Assembly: GCA_025450475.1 (NCBI GenBank)
Contig: JANWHJ010000027.1
Coordinates: 1-21,406, forward strand
From: Nitrososphaera sp.
GTDB lineage: Archaea > Thermoproteota > Nitrososphaeria > Nitrososphaerales > Nitrososphaeraceae
Length of the DNA: 21,406 nucleotides
Direction of reading: 5' to 3'
The notes under the pieces were generated by a model. It was not told where the DNA came from and did no database searches. It saw nothing but the letters and a program-made list of their open reading frames with translations. Positions 7,117-14,156 of the stretch are shown piece after piece (the first letter of the stretch is position 1; the number at the start of each line of letters is the position of its first letter). A program made the position numbers and the translations under genes.

Positions 7117-8238
7117 TTGGTTTCGCCAAGTTACGCAATAGAATTATTGAAAAAAGCGCTTGAGCTTTACACACCATCCCGATCAGAGGCTTCGCTTGCC
7201 AACATGATTAAGGATAAGTGCGTCAACGAGCTTGGCTTTGAGCAAGTGAGCATCGACAATGTTGGCAATATTATTGCTACAAAAGGCACCGGCGAGCCCC
7301 GCATCCTGCTATGTGGCCACATGGACACGGTGCCCGGCCAGGTACCGGTAAGAATAGAGGACGGCCATATCTATGGCAGAGGAGCTTCAGACGCAAAGGC
7401 GCCCCTGATAGCAATGCTTTTAGCTGCGTCGGAATTTCCAAAGCAAAGTGGAACCGTCATTTTTGCTGGAGTGGTTGACGAGGAGGGCAATGCCACCGGA
7501 GTAAAGCAGCTGGTCAAAAGTAAGCTTGGAGTCGACTACGCGGTGTTTGGCGAGCCTTCAGGCGTTGAAAATATTACCGTCGCATACAAGGGAAGGCTTG
7601 CCATCAGGTTAACTTGCGACGTGGGTGACAGTGCGCATGCCAGCGCGCCGTGGCTTGCCAAGAACTCGATAGAAGAGATGTACGAATTTTGGAAAGAAAT
7701 CAAGACAGAGATAGAGCGTGTAGGAACTGCCGAGAACAAGACCAAGTCGATTAGCTGCAGCCTCACAGAAATAAACGGCGGCTCGAGTCACAATGTCACA
7801 CCCCAAAAGTGTAAGATAACAATAGACATCAGGGTGCCCACGATGACGACATGTGAAAATGTGCTCCGCATGGTCGAAACTGTAATCACAAAAGTCGCTT
7901 CGGAAAAAGGGATCAAGGCGACATACAGGATAGAGGACAAGACTGAGCCGTTTGAGGCCGACCACTCGTCGCCCCTTGTGAGGGCACTCCTTCTGGCAGT
8001 TCTAGACGTACGCAAAAAGAGGCCAATGCTTTTGCGCAAGACCGGAACTGGCGACATGAATGTTCTTGGACACAACTTCAAGATACCAGTCATTACCTAC
8101 GGTCCGGGCGACCCACACGCTTCCCACACAGCTAACGAGGCTGTAAACATTGACGAATACATTGCGAGCATCGAGGTGTACGAGCGAGCGCTTTTTCACC
8201 TTTCGCGGCTGCACCACTTGAAGAAGAGGAAGAGTTAA
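7117..8238 (+). CDS. lysK: [LysW]-lysine/ornithine hydrolase (M20 metallopeptidase)
   Basis: Releases finished lysine (or ornithine) from the LysW carrier, the last step of the pathway. A 373-residue M20-family zinc amidohydrolase with all expected metal and catalytic residues: LLCGHMDTVPG (His ligand and catalytic Asp), GASDAKAPL (bridging Asp), DEEGNA (catalytic Glu and Glu ligand), FGEPSG (acidic ligand), and PHASHTANEAV near the C-terminus (His ligand). The dimerisation lid domain lies between about residues 160 and 280. TTG 7117 is 4 nt after the lysX stop and no better start is visible. The intermediate enzymes (LysZ, LysY, LysJ) are not in this window and must be encoded elsewhere. Confidence 0.93.
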   Translation: MVSPSYAIELLKKALELYTPSRSEASLANMIKDKCVNELGFEQVSIDNVGNIIATKGTGEPRILLCGHMDTVPGQVPVRIEDGHIYGRGASDAKAPLIAMLLAASEFPKQSGTVIFAGVVDEEGNATGVKQLVKSKLGVDYAVFGEPSGVENITVAYKGRLAIRLTCDVGDSAHASAPWLAKNSIEEMYEFWKEIKTEIERVGTAENKTKSISCSLTEINGGSSHNVTPQKCKITIDIRVPTMTTCENVLRMVETVITKVASEKGIKATYRIEDKTEPFEADHSSPLVRALLLAVLDVRKKRPMLLRKTGTGDMNVLGHNFKIPVITYGPGDPHASHTANEAVNIDEYIASIEVYERALFHLSRLHHLKKRKS

Positions 8239-8245
8239 CGATGCC

Positions 8246-8253
8246 AAAATATA
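8246..8253 (+). promoter_or_regulatory. TATA box for the diphthine synthase gene
   Basis: AAAATATA lies just after the lysK stop and about 27 nt before GTG 8276. It supports that start and separate transcription from the lys operon. Confidence 0.5.
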
Positions 8254-8275
8254 GGTGTCAGCTATTCGATACTCC

Positions 8276-9340
8276 GTGCTATGGTTTGTGGGTACTGGTG
8301 TCAATGGCTATCGCGGTCTGAGCCTTGCAGCGCTTGACACATTAAAGAAATGCGACGTAGTCTATGTTGAAAGGTTCACGAGCGCACTTTCTGATAGCGA
8401 CTTACTGGGACTGAATTCCATCCTAGGAAGAGAGGTCAAGACTGTGCAGAGGGGGTTTGTAGAGGATGGCAGGGAGATTATTGAAGCCGCCAAGAAGAAC
8501 GAGATTGCGCTTGTAACATATGGCGACCCACTCATTGCCACGACCCACAACGAGCTGAGGTCAAGGGCGGCTGGTAACTCAGTCAAAACAGCGGTGCTAC
8601 ATTCTGCTTCTGGCATTGCCTCCATAATGAGCGAGACGGGCCTGCACGTTTACAAATATGGCAGGATGGTGACAATGATGTCCGAACCCCAGTCGGCAGT
8701 AAGCGTCTACAACACCATCTTTGAAAATCTACTTGGTGGCAGCCACACGCTGATCTTGACGGAATACAACCACGATGAAGGCAGGGAGCCATTCTTCCTC
8801 GATCCTGCTTCGGTAGTCAGGATGTTGCTGGAAGCAGAGCGCGATCAAAAATACCAGGTCTTTTCTAGTGATACATTTGTAGTGGTTGCCTCAAGGGTAG
8901 GCATGGTTGACCAGAAGATTATATCTGGTAAGGTTGGGTCGCTTGCAAGGATTGATTTTGGGCCCGGCCCCCACTCGGTGATTGTCACCGGCTCTTTGCA
9001 TTTCACAGAATCCGAGGCGATTGAGGCATTGACAGAGAGCATAGACAAGCCATCCGACAACTCTGAAAACATCAAGAGGATTTCTACACAGATGGTGGAA
9101 CGGTACGCGCCAAAGGCTAAGCAGGCGGTGCAGCACATGCGCGATGTCGTCAGACAGGACACGAACAATAAGGGCATGTTTGAAGTGCTGGATAACGCAG
9201 AATACTACATCGCAGACGCCGAACGATTCCTACGGCAGGCAAAGTTCGAGCTGGCTGTTCTGAGCATTGGATACGCGGAAGGGCTGATTGACGCGCTCAG
9301 ATTCCAGAAAGGGATCAACCCATGGGAAACTCGTAGTTGA
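8276..9340 (+). CDS. dphB: Diphthine synthase with C-terminal DUF357-like domain
   Basis: An S-adenosylmethionine-dependent methyltransferase that methylates the modified histidine of elongation factor 2 on the way to diphthamide. The first 260 residues or so form the tetrapyrrole-methylase-like Dph5 fold: LWFVGTGVNGYRGLSL at the N-terminus, VTYGDPLIATTHNEL (SAM loop), HSASGIASIMSETGL and LILTEYNHDEGREPFFL. An additional 90 residues follow, helical in character, ending AEYYIADAERFLRQAKFELA and SIGYAEGLIDALRF, which resembles the stand-alone archaeal DUF357 family. I choose GTG 8276 because it gives the family N-terminus M-LWFVG and lies about 27 nt after a TATA box; GTG 8255 is a longer in-frame alternative. 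Confidence 0.92.
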   Translation: MLWFVGTGVNGYRGLSLAALDTLKKCDVVYVERFTSALSDSDLLGLNSILGREVKTVQRGFVEDGREIIEAAKKNEIALVTYGDPLIATTHNELRSRAAGNSVKTAVLHSASGIASIMSETGLHVYKYGRMVTMMSEPQSAVSVYNTIFENLLGGSHTLILTEYNHDEGREPFFLDPASVVRMLLEAERDQKYQVFSSDTFVVVASRVGMVDQKIISGKVGSLARIDFGPGPHSVIVTGSLHFTESEAIEALTESIDKPSDNSENIKRISTQMVERYAPKAKQAVQHMRDVVRQDTNNKGMFEVLDNAEYYIADAERFLRQAKFELAVLSIGYAEGLIDALRFQKGINPWETRS

Positions 9341-9347
9341 AATATAT
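9339..9347 (+). promoter_or_regulatory. TATA box for the pentapeptide-repeat gene
   Basis: GAAATATAT overlaps the TGA stop of the diphthine synthase gene and is centred 28 nt before GTG 9371. Confidence 0.5.
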
Positions 9348-9370
9348 GGGAGATCCGGAAATGCACAGGC

Positions 9371-9847
9371 GTGTCGGAAGAGGGCTTGCGGCTACTTATA
9401 GAAGGCAATATCAAGGAATTCAACAGCTGGAGGATGAAGCACTTGACAGTGAAACCAGACTTTACCGGCAAGGACCTATCTGGAAAGAATATTTCTGGGG
9501 CATTCCTTAACGGGGTTGTTGCAGATAATGCGAGCTTTGCTCGAGCTAACGTTGCAGGGGCAAACTTTGTTCAGGCTAGCCTGAATGGTGCAAACTTTGA
9601 AGGCGCTGACATGACTGAAGCTCTGCTGATGTATGCTGAGATGAAAGAGGCTCGCCTAGCAGGTGCCAATCTGGAGAAGGCAAATATGATGTGGGCAAAT
9701 TTGCGTGGTGCCGACCTGACTGGAAGCAGAATTTCAAAGACCGTATTGGTCCAGGCAGATCTGCAGGGCGCCAAGGTCACTCCTGCCGACAAGGCTGGCG
9801 CATATCTGAAATATGCATTATTGGAGGACATGGCATGGTTCGGGTAG
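9371..9847 (+). CDS. Pentapeptide-repeat protein
   Basis: A 158-residue protein whose residues from about 30 to 145 are tandem pentapeptide repeats of the A-(D/N)-L/F-x-x kind, for example GANFEGADM, GANLEKANM and GADLTGSRI. Such repeats fold as a right-handed quadrilateral beta-helix. The N-terminal 30 residues are a charged helical cap. There is no signal peptide or membrane segment, so it should be cytoplasmic. Functions in this family vary widely and none can be assigned from sequence. GTG 9371 is chosen because a TATA box that overlaps the stop codon of the diphthine synthase gene lies 28 nt upstream, so the gene appears to be transcribed on its own. Confidence 0.87.
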   Translation: MSEEGLRLLIEGNIKEFNSWRMKHLTVKPDFTGKDLSGKNISGAFLNGVVADNASFARANVAGANFVQASLNGANFEGADMTEALLMYAEMKEARLAGANLEKANMMWANLRGADLTGSRISKTVLVQADLQGAKVTPADKAGAYLKYALLEDMAWFG

Positions 9848-9966
9848 GTCGCAGAAAAGCACCAATAGGATCTTGTCCAAATGTTCGGACGGTTCTATCG
9901 ATTTCTAGGTAACCTAGTATCGTGACAGCAGGCGACAGCACCCTCGTGTCAGGCTCGATTTCCAAA

Positions 9967-9975
9967 GATTTATTA
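9967..9975 (+). promoter_or_regulatory. TATA box for the Rieske-cytochrome b operon
   Basis: The A/T-rich element GATTTATTA lies about 28 nt before ATG 10000 and predicts a leaderless mRNA. Confidence 0.6.
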
Positions 9976-9999
9976 ATTATCAAATAATCATTTCATATT

Positions 10000-10608
10000 A
10001 TGGCGAAAACCCCTCCAGTTGGAGGTAAGGTATCGCGGCGCGACTTTCTGAAATTAATGGCAGCCGCCGGCACTGTCATGACGTTTGCGCCCTTTGTGGA
10101 TTGGGGAAAGTTCCTTCCTAACCCCGCGGGGAAAGGGGGCGAGAGGGTGAAAGCACAATTGGTCAACGGGGATGTCGTTAATGTCAAGACTTTTGACGTC
10201 AATCATTCCGATGTAATCATTTACCCTCGAAGCCAAGACGAAGTGCTGAACACGGAACCGTTCAGAACTTGGCAGCTGATACGACTGCCAAAGGAGCTTG
10301 GCGGTGATAAGAACGACGCTTCTGCTTTCAGGGCTTACAGTATGGTTTGCCTCCATCTTTGGTGCCTTTGGAAATACTGGCCGCAGGAAGGTAGAAAGAG
10401 AGGCGAATGCCCATGTCACGGCAGCATGTACGATCCCCTCACGGGAAAGGCGTTCGCAGGCCCAGCTTCGCTGCAGGGCCCGCCATCAAATGTTCTTCCA
10501 AGGCTTGACCTTGAGATGGACACCGATGGAGACATAGTAGTACTTCCGCCGAGATGGGATCCGAATGGGAATGGTATAGTGGGATATGGGCGCTACCTTA
10601 ACGTATGA
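10000..10608 (+). CDS. Rieske iron-sulfur protein of a cytochrome bc/b6f-type complex
   Basis: The [2Fe-2S] subunit that takes electrons from quinol in complex III. The N-terminus has a twin-arginine signal, SRRDFLK at residues 12-18, followed by a hydrophobic stretch that can remain as a membrane anchor. Cluster ligands are Cys117 and His119 (CLHLWC) and Cys137 and His140 (CPCHGS), with Cys122 and Cys139 placed for the usual stabilising disulfide. The residue before Cys122 is Trp, where Gly is typical. Leaderless ATG 10000 lies 27 nt after a TATA box. The 3' end overlaps the cytochrome b gene by 23 nt, so the two are co-expressed. Confidence 0.95.
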   Translation: MAKTPPVGGKVSRRDFLKLMAAAGTVMTFAPFVDWGKFLPNPAGKGGERVKAQLVNGDVVNVKTFDVNHSDVIIYPRSQDEVLNTEPFRTWQLIRLPKELGGDKNDASAFRAYSMVCLHLWCLWKYWPQEGRKRGECPCHGSMYDPLTGKAFAGPASLQGPPSNVLPRLDLEMDTDGDIVVLPPRWDPNGNGIVGYGRYLNV

Positions 10609-12181
10609 GAACAGTTTCGTAAGATTCGTCCGGTGGGCGTACACCGGAGTAGAGAGAACTATTTTCATGGGGATGAAGTTCACCTTCCCCGGAAGGTTTG
10701 TCAGTCCGCTTGGCTTCCTTGGCATGCTTACGTTTGTTATTTTCATTATACTTGGCATCACCGGAGCCCTCCTAATGCTGTGGTATGAGCCCATACTTGA
10801 CAGGGCATGGAACAGTGTAGAATTGATCAACGACACCATCCCCTACGGGTTCCACATCCGCAACATCCACTATCACGGGTCAAATGCTATGGTCATGGTG
10901 GCACTCCTTCACATGTACTACCAATACTTTAGCGGGCGCTACAAGATCAGAAACGAGATACTCTGGGTGACAGGGATAATAATTGGCGTGTTGACGATTC
11001 TTGAGGCATTTACCGGTTATGACATTATCTTTAGCGAGCGCGCCGAGCTAGCGATCTCAATCGCCGCGTCCTTGACCAACTCCATACCTGTCATGGGACC
11101 GCAGATGAGAGAGGCGTTTTTTGGTGCTGGATTTCATGATTTTATCCTGAGGTTCTACACATTCCATGTATTCATGTTACCAATTGCCTTGCTAGGATTG
11201 ATGCTAGTTCACTTCCCGCGTTTCATGGTCTTTGATGTTCCCATGGTCATGGCAATATCGGGCGCAATCATGATTACCGGTGGAGTATTCCCAGTGGGGC
11301 TTGGCTTGCCTTTTGAGCCGCAACAGCCGCCGGGCATCACGGTTCCTGAATGGTACCTTACGGGGCTATACGCGTTTTTGCGTACAATGTACGATAAATT
11401 CACCACAGGCGTTGCATGGCCTGGGCTCTTCATATTCGCACTTCTAATAGTTCCGTTTGTCGACAAGTACAAGAAATTCTCTTGGAAGGACAGACCAGTG
11501 ATTACTGCACTCGGCATCACCAGCCTTGCTCAGATCATCGTCACCACGTACTGGGGTTTCTATATTGATCCGGACATTGACAAGGCGCTGCTCGAACGGC
11601 TCGTGATCGACCCAATTTTCTTTTACCTAGTCATGATACTGCTGGTCCCGCTATCGTTCGGCTTTAGCTACATGATGATAAAGCTGGCAAAACACGCGGA
11701 GGCAAACGCAAAGTTGCAGCCAAAGAAGGCGGGAAAGAGCTCTATAAACATCTCGCGCAAATGGTTATTCGTGCTCTTTGCGGTACTCCTCGCATTCCAG
11801 GTATACCTCAATATCGCAGCGTACTATGCAGTTTTACAGGGCATGAACAACTGGTCGCTGTTCATAGTTGGAATCGTTTCATTGGTGTTTGCTGGTATGT
11901 TCCACCTCTACAGGTACGGCAGAGCTATTGAAAAGGCCCCTCCACCAAAACCCGTGCCACCTGCGCCAACAAAGCAAGCAGTCACACCGTCAGCATCAAA
12001 GCAGGTCCCAGCTCCCACGGGCGAAAAGCCGCTTGCTGCCCCGCCTACAGCGTCTGCAAAGGTCGGCTCGGATATGACGCCGCAACTGTCCCAGCAAAGC
12101 CAGGCAGCCGGCGGCAAGACAGTAACAGCTCCAGATCACGCCACAGCAGCAATCGATGGATCGGACAAAAAGCCTGCCTGA
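10586..12181 (+). CDS. Cytochrome b of complex III, b6f-like, with Pro/Ala-rich C-terminal tail
   Basis: The quinol-oxidising membrane subunit of complex III. Haem ligand pairs are His95/His109 and His194/His209. The 15-residue step in the second pair matches cytochrome b6 (bc1-type has 14). The quinol-site motif PEWY is at 254-257, normally found in subunit IV of b6f, so the b6 and subunit IV parts are fused in one chain. Further membrane segments follow to about residue 440. The last 90 residues are low-complexity, rich in Pro, Ala, Lys, Gln and Ser, and carry no known domain. ATG 10586 lies inside the Rieske gene; no later start gives a better N-terminus. A cupredoxin gene follows 45 nt downstream with its own TATA box. 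Confidence 0.94.
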   Translation: MGATLTYENSFVRFVRWAYTGVERTIFMGMKFTFPGRFVSPLGFLGMLTFVIFIILGITGALLMLWYEPILDRAWNSVELINDTIPYGFHIRNIHYHGSNAMVMVALLHMYYQYFSGRYKIRNEILWVTGIIIGVLTILEAFTGYDIIFSERAELAISIAASLTNSIPVMGPQMREAFFGAGFHDFILRFYTFHVFMLPIALLGLMLVHFPRFMVFDVPMVMAISGAIMITGGVFPVGLGLPFEPQQPPGITVPEWYLTGLYAFLRTMYDKFTTGVAWPGLFIFALLIVPFVDKYKKFSWKDRPVITALGITSLAQIIVTTYWGFYIDPDIDKALLERLVIDPIFFYLVMILLVPLSFGFSYMMIKLAKHAEANAKLQPKKAGKSSINISRKWLFVLFAVLLAFQVYLNIAAYYAVLQGMNNWSLFIVGIVSLVFAGMFHLYRYGRAIEKAPPPKPVPPAPTKQAVTPSASKQVPAPTGEKPLAAPPTASAKVGSDMTPQLSQQSQAAGGKTVTAPDHATAAIDGSDKKPA

Positions 12182-12189
12182 CAAAAAAG

Positions 12190-12197
12190 CTTTATAT
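12190..12197 (+). promoter_or_regulatory. TATA box for the cupredoxin gene
   Basis: CTTTATAT begins 9 nt after the cytochrome b stop and lies about 33 nt before ATG 12227. The copper protein can therefore be expressed independently of the Rieske-cytochrome b pair. Confidence 0.6.
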
Positions 12198-12226
12198 GTG
12201 AAAATAGAAAGAGACAAGATTGATTC

Positions 12227-12685
12227 ATGGCCAACCACGCTGGCGGCATTAGCATCGTCACGTTCGTTGTTGCGCTTGCTGTAAGCATGGGATATTACCA
12301 GTTTGTATATCTCCCTGAAGCCAATGCAAAACCTCATCTTCCTGAGGTAGTCTTAAACCCGAGGGATACCACTCCAGTGCAAATTGTAGAGGGTGCCAAT
12401 TTGCAATCCAATCCCAGGAACTTTGTTCCAAAAGAGGCTCGAGGAGTTCTGGGACTTTCAAATCGAGTAGTATGGACAAACAACGACACCACCGCCCACT
12501 CGGTCACGAATGACGATTACGTGGACAGGATCAACGGGCCGTTCGATTCCCTTAAAAAGGGAGGGCTTATCCTTCCAGGCAAGACATTCGAGTTCACGTT
12601 CACTGCGGAAGGAAAATACGCCTATTACTGCACACCACATCCCTTCATGAGAGGAGAGATAAACATAGTACCCAACTTTGCCTAG
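12227..12685 (+). CDS. Membrane-anchored blue-copper protein (plastocyanin-like cupredoxin)
   Basis: A 152-residue extracytoplasmic electron carrier. A single hydrophobic segment at residues 8-30 acts as signal/anchor, followed by a cupredoxin domain. The type 1 copper ligands are His91 (TTAHSVT), Cys135, His138 and Met141 (YYCTPHPFM), the full plastocyanin/amicyanin set. Its place directly behind the Rieske and cytochrome b genes suggests it accepts electrons from complex III and passes them to the terminal oxidase, the copper-based replacement for cytochrome c typical of ammonia-oxidising archaea. That role is inferred from context. ATG 12227 is about 33 nt after a TATA box. The stop shares CTAG with the next, convergent gene. 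Confidence 0.94.
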   Translation: MANHAGGISIVTFVVALAVSMGYYQFVYLPEANAKPHLPEVVLNPRDTTPVQIVEGANLQSNPRNFVPKEARGVLGLSNRVVWTNNDTTAHSVTNDDYVDRINGPFDSLKKGGLILPGKTFEFTFTAEGKYAYYCTPHPFMRGEINIVPNFA

Positions 12686-13053
12686 ACTCTCTTTACCACT
12701 TTCAAGTAGGCGATGTCGCTTATCACTTCTTTGTGCTCCTGTATTATCGAGACACGGAACTTGATGTTCGAGTGGTCGCCCGCAGGGACATGGTTAGTTA
12801 TGGCGGTGAATTCTATCACGGTCCTTCCCTCAAGTTCGGCCTTGAAGATCGAAAGCCGTGCGTAGGGGTGCTTGATCTTTTTCCCGTTGAGGCTGGAGTA
12901 CGAGAACACGTCGTTCGAATTTTCTATCTGTGAGTTTATTACAAGGCTGTCAAACCTCCCAGAGTAGTTTATGACAACCGTGCCGTGTAGCTCCTCGCCT
13001 GCGCCTAACGAGCTTTCGGACAAAGAGAGGGAGATGTGATCTTGTGCCCTCAA
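12682..13053 (-). CDS. Arrestin-like beta-sandwich protein, function unknown
   Basis: About 123 residues from TTG 13053; the frame stays open to ATG 13110. Alternating hydrophobic residues suggest an all-beta protein. The opening ISLSLSESSLGAGEELHGTV follows the pattern of arrestin-fold and Spo0M-like domains (strand, then G-E-x-L-x-G-x-V), and IEFTAITNHVPAGDHSNIKF resembles the later 'f-x-i-P-x-G/S' strand pair. This is a fold guess from pattern only. There is no signal peptide or membrane segment. The TTG start is preferred because a TATA box (reverse strand TTTAAATC) lies 28 nt upstream, and because residues before it do not fit the fold. It converges on the cupredoxin gene with a 4-bp stop overlap. 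Confidence 0.72.
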   Translation of the reverse strand: MRAQDHISLSLSESSLGAGEELHGTVVINYSGRFDSLVINSQIENSNDVFSYSSLNGKKIKHPYARLSIFKAELEGRTVIEFTAITNHVPAGDHSNIKFRVSIIQEHKEVISDIAYLKVVKRV

Positions 13054-13076
13054 CTGACAGAAATTCCAATGAGGTA

Positions 13077-13084
13077 GATTTAAA
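13077..13084 (-). promoter_or_regulatory. TATA box for the arrestin-like gene
   Basis: The minus strand reads TTTAAATC, 28 nt before TTG 13053. It lies inside the longer frame from ATG 13110, so it argues for the internal TTG start. Confidence 0.5.
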
Positions 13085-13178
13085 CTAACTCTTGATGCCG
13101 CTCTATTCAAGTTTTTTAGCTATTAATCGAAAATGCTTGAGCATCGGCATAGAAAAGATGACCGTCGATTGAAGGGAG

Positions 13179-13268
13179 ATGATTGAATGCGCATCCTGCT
13201 GTCGCAAGGTCAAGTGTATTTCGTACGGTCACCACATCTCTAGATACTGCGGAGAGGAGCTTTTTTGA
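13179..13268 (+). pseudogene. Cys-rich mini-ORF, first part of a possibly frameshifted zinc-ribbon gene
   Basis: ATG 13179 opens a 29-residue frame with CASCC, then Cys13, and the zinc-ribbon-like end RYCGEEL before a TGA at 13266. A weak purine-rich GGGAG lies just before the ATG. The TGA follows a run of six T. Reading one base back at that run leads directly into the Cys-rich frame 13265-13426. The two parts together would make an 82-residue protein with ten Cys. Whether this is one gene broken by an indel, a true slippage site, or two mini-proteins cannot be decided from sequence alone. Confidence 0.4.
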
Positions 13269-13426
13269 GTCATATCGTATTTTGCGAATACTGCGGCCTC
13301 TGCTATGATGTGGTCCTGCCATGCAAGAACGACGGAACGCCCCTCGATTCTCGTTCGAATTGTCTAAATTGTAATTATCTTAATGGCGCAGACAAAGCCA
13401 TGGCTGACAAAGTAGAAGGGATCTAG
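13265..13426 (+). pseudogene. Cys-rich mini-ORF, second part of a possibly frameshifted zinc-binding gene
   Basis: This frame overlaps the stop of the previous mini-ORF and could start at TTG 13265, giving 53 residues. It contains FCEYCGLC, then a Cys at 20 and NCLNC, i.e. CxxCxxC and CxxC pairs typical of small zinc- or metal-binding proteins, followed by an acidic/Lys tail ending VEGI. It may be a gene in its own right or the 3' half of the upstream frame. No family is recognised. The cysteine pairing makes chance unlikely. Confidence 0.45.
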
Positions 13427-13577
13427 CAATCCCATATCAATCGAGTGAGAAGTTTTAAGCGCAGCCGTGAAGATTACGCGCCTGTTTTTGGTGCACACGT
13501 ATACCCATTCTGATAGATTCCTTCTTGCGGGTTTCACATTGTTAAACAGGTAGCTAAAGTTTTCTGAGTAGATAAAG
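13427..13577. other. Intergenic stretch with no supported feature
   Basis: Between the Cys-rich frame and the RNase H-like gene nothing convincing is seen. A 22-codon frame from GTG 13445 to 13513 exists but is too short to support. TTTTAAGC near 13453 could be a TATA box. No hairpin, repeat or tRNA-like structure was noticed. Confidence 0.4.
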
Positions 13578-13578
13578 T

Positions 13579-13586
13579 CTTAAAGT
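13579..13586 (+). promoter_or_regulatory. TATA box for the RNase H-like gene
   Basis: CTTAAAGT is centred about 27 nt before ATG 13610. Confidence 0.5.
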
Positions 13587-13609
13587 AGTTTAGCAACAAC
13601 TTCTTACGG

Positions 13610-14122
13610 ATGCATCTGTCAAGCATCATGATCGATGCAGATGGATCCCCGTTGGGTTATATCGCGTGGTATAACCATTCTACAGGAGAACCCGGGTTCA
13701 AAGTTCTCCGCCCTTCTGCAAAAAACGAGAAGTATGGAGTGCAGCGAATGGAGATGTTGGCAATCTATTTTGCTCTCCTGGACAACGAGCGCCAGATCGG
13801 CATGTTGGTCAACAACCAGAAAAAGAAACAGATCGTAGTGAACATTAGGAGCGATTCAAAGACTTGCATTGAACAGCTGCAAGGTGTGTCAAAAATCAGG
13901 GACGCGGTGCTACAGAGAATCTGCATGTCGATTAGAAAGCTCTTGGACAGAAATTCCTACATGATAGTTTTTGACCACCTTGACAGGGCAAGGAATCATG
14001 CCGGCCTGCTACTTGAACAGAGGAGGAGGAAGGAGATAGAAAAGTACTTGATGTACAAGCACCGGAAATACCATGTTGACAGGGCACTCATGACAGATCT
14101 TTACAGCCTTGTTTCTGCATAA
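13610..14122 (+). CDS. RNase H-like fold protein with an altered last catalytic position
   Basis: A 170-residue protein with the RNase HI arrangement of acidic residues: Asp9 in MIDADG on the first strand, Glu48 in QRMEMLAIYFAL on the first helix, and Asp82 in IRSDSKTCIEQL on the fourth strand. The usual ending N-x-x-A-D is here RNHAG (Asn129 to Gly132), so the fourth carboxylate is Gly. A basic tail of about 30 residues follows. If active it would act on RNA of RNA-DNA hybrids, but the substitution leaves this open. ATG 13610 lies 27 nt after a TATA box, so the mRNA should be leaderless. Fold assignment is moderately sure and function is not. Confidence 0.72.
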   Translation: MHLSSIMIDADGSPLGYIAWYNHSTGEPGFKVLRPSAKNEKYGVQRMEMLAIYFALLDNERQIGMLVNNQKKKQIVVNIRSDSKTCIEQLQGVSKIRDAVLQRICMSIRKLLDRNSYMIVFDHLDRARNHAGLLLEQRRRKEIEKYLMYKHRKYHVDRALMTDLYSLVSA

Positions 14123-14130
14123 ATATATTA
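14121..14130 (+). promoter_or_regulatory. TATA box for the alpha/beta-hydrolase gene
   Basis: AAATATATTA overlaps the stop codon of the RNase H-like gene and lies about 31-33 nt before TTG 14157. Confidence 0.5.
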
Positions 14131-14156
14131 AGTGAGATACAATAGTACCGAATTGA

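Noticed and set aside
8241..8318. Short frame beginning ATG just after lysK
   Set aside because: Overlaps the diphthine synthase start in another frame, and its ATG precedes the inferred TATA box.
13116..13322. 68-codon minus-strand frame
   Set aside because: Lies opposite the Cys-rich plus-strand frames, whose paired cysteines are better evidence of coding.
13445..13513. 22-codon frame starting with GTG
   Set aside because: Too short to support without homology, although a possible TATA-like stretch lies in it.
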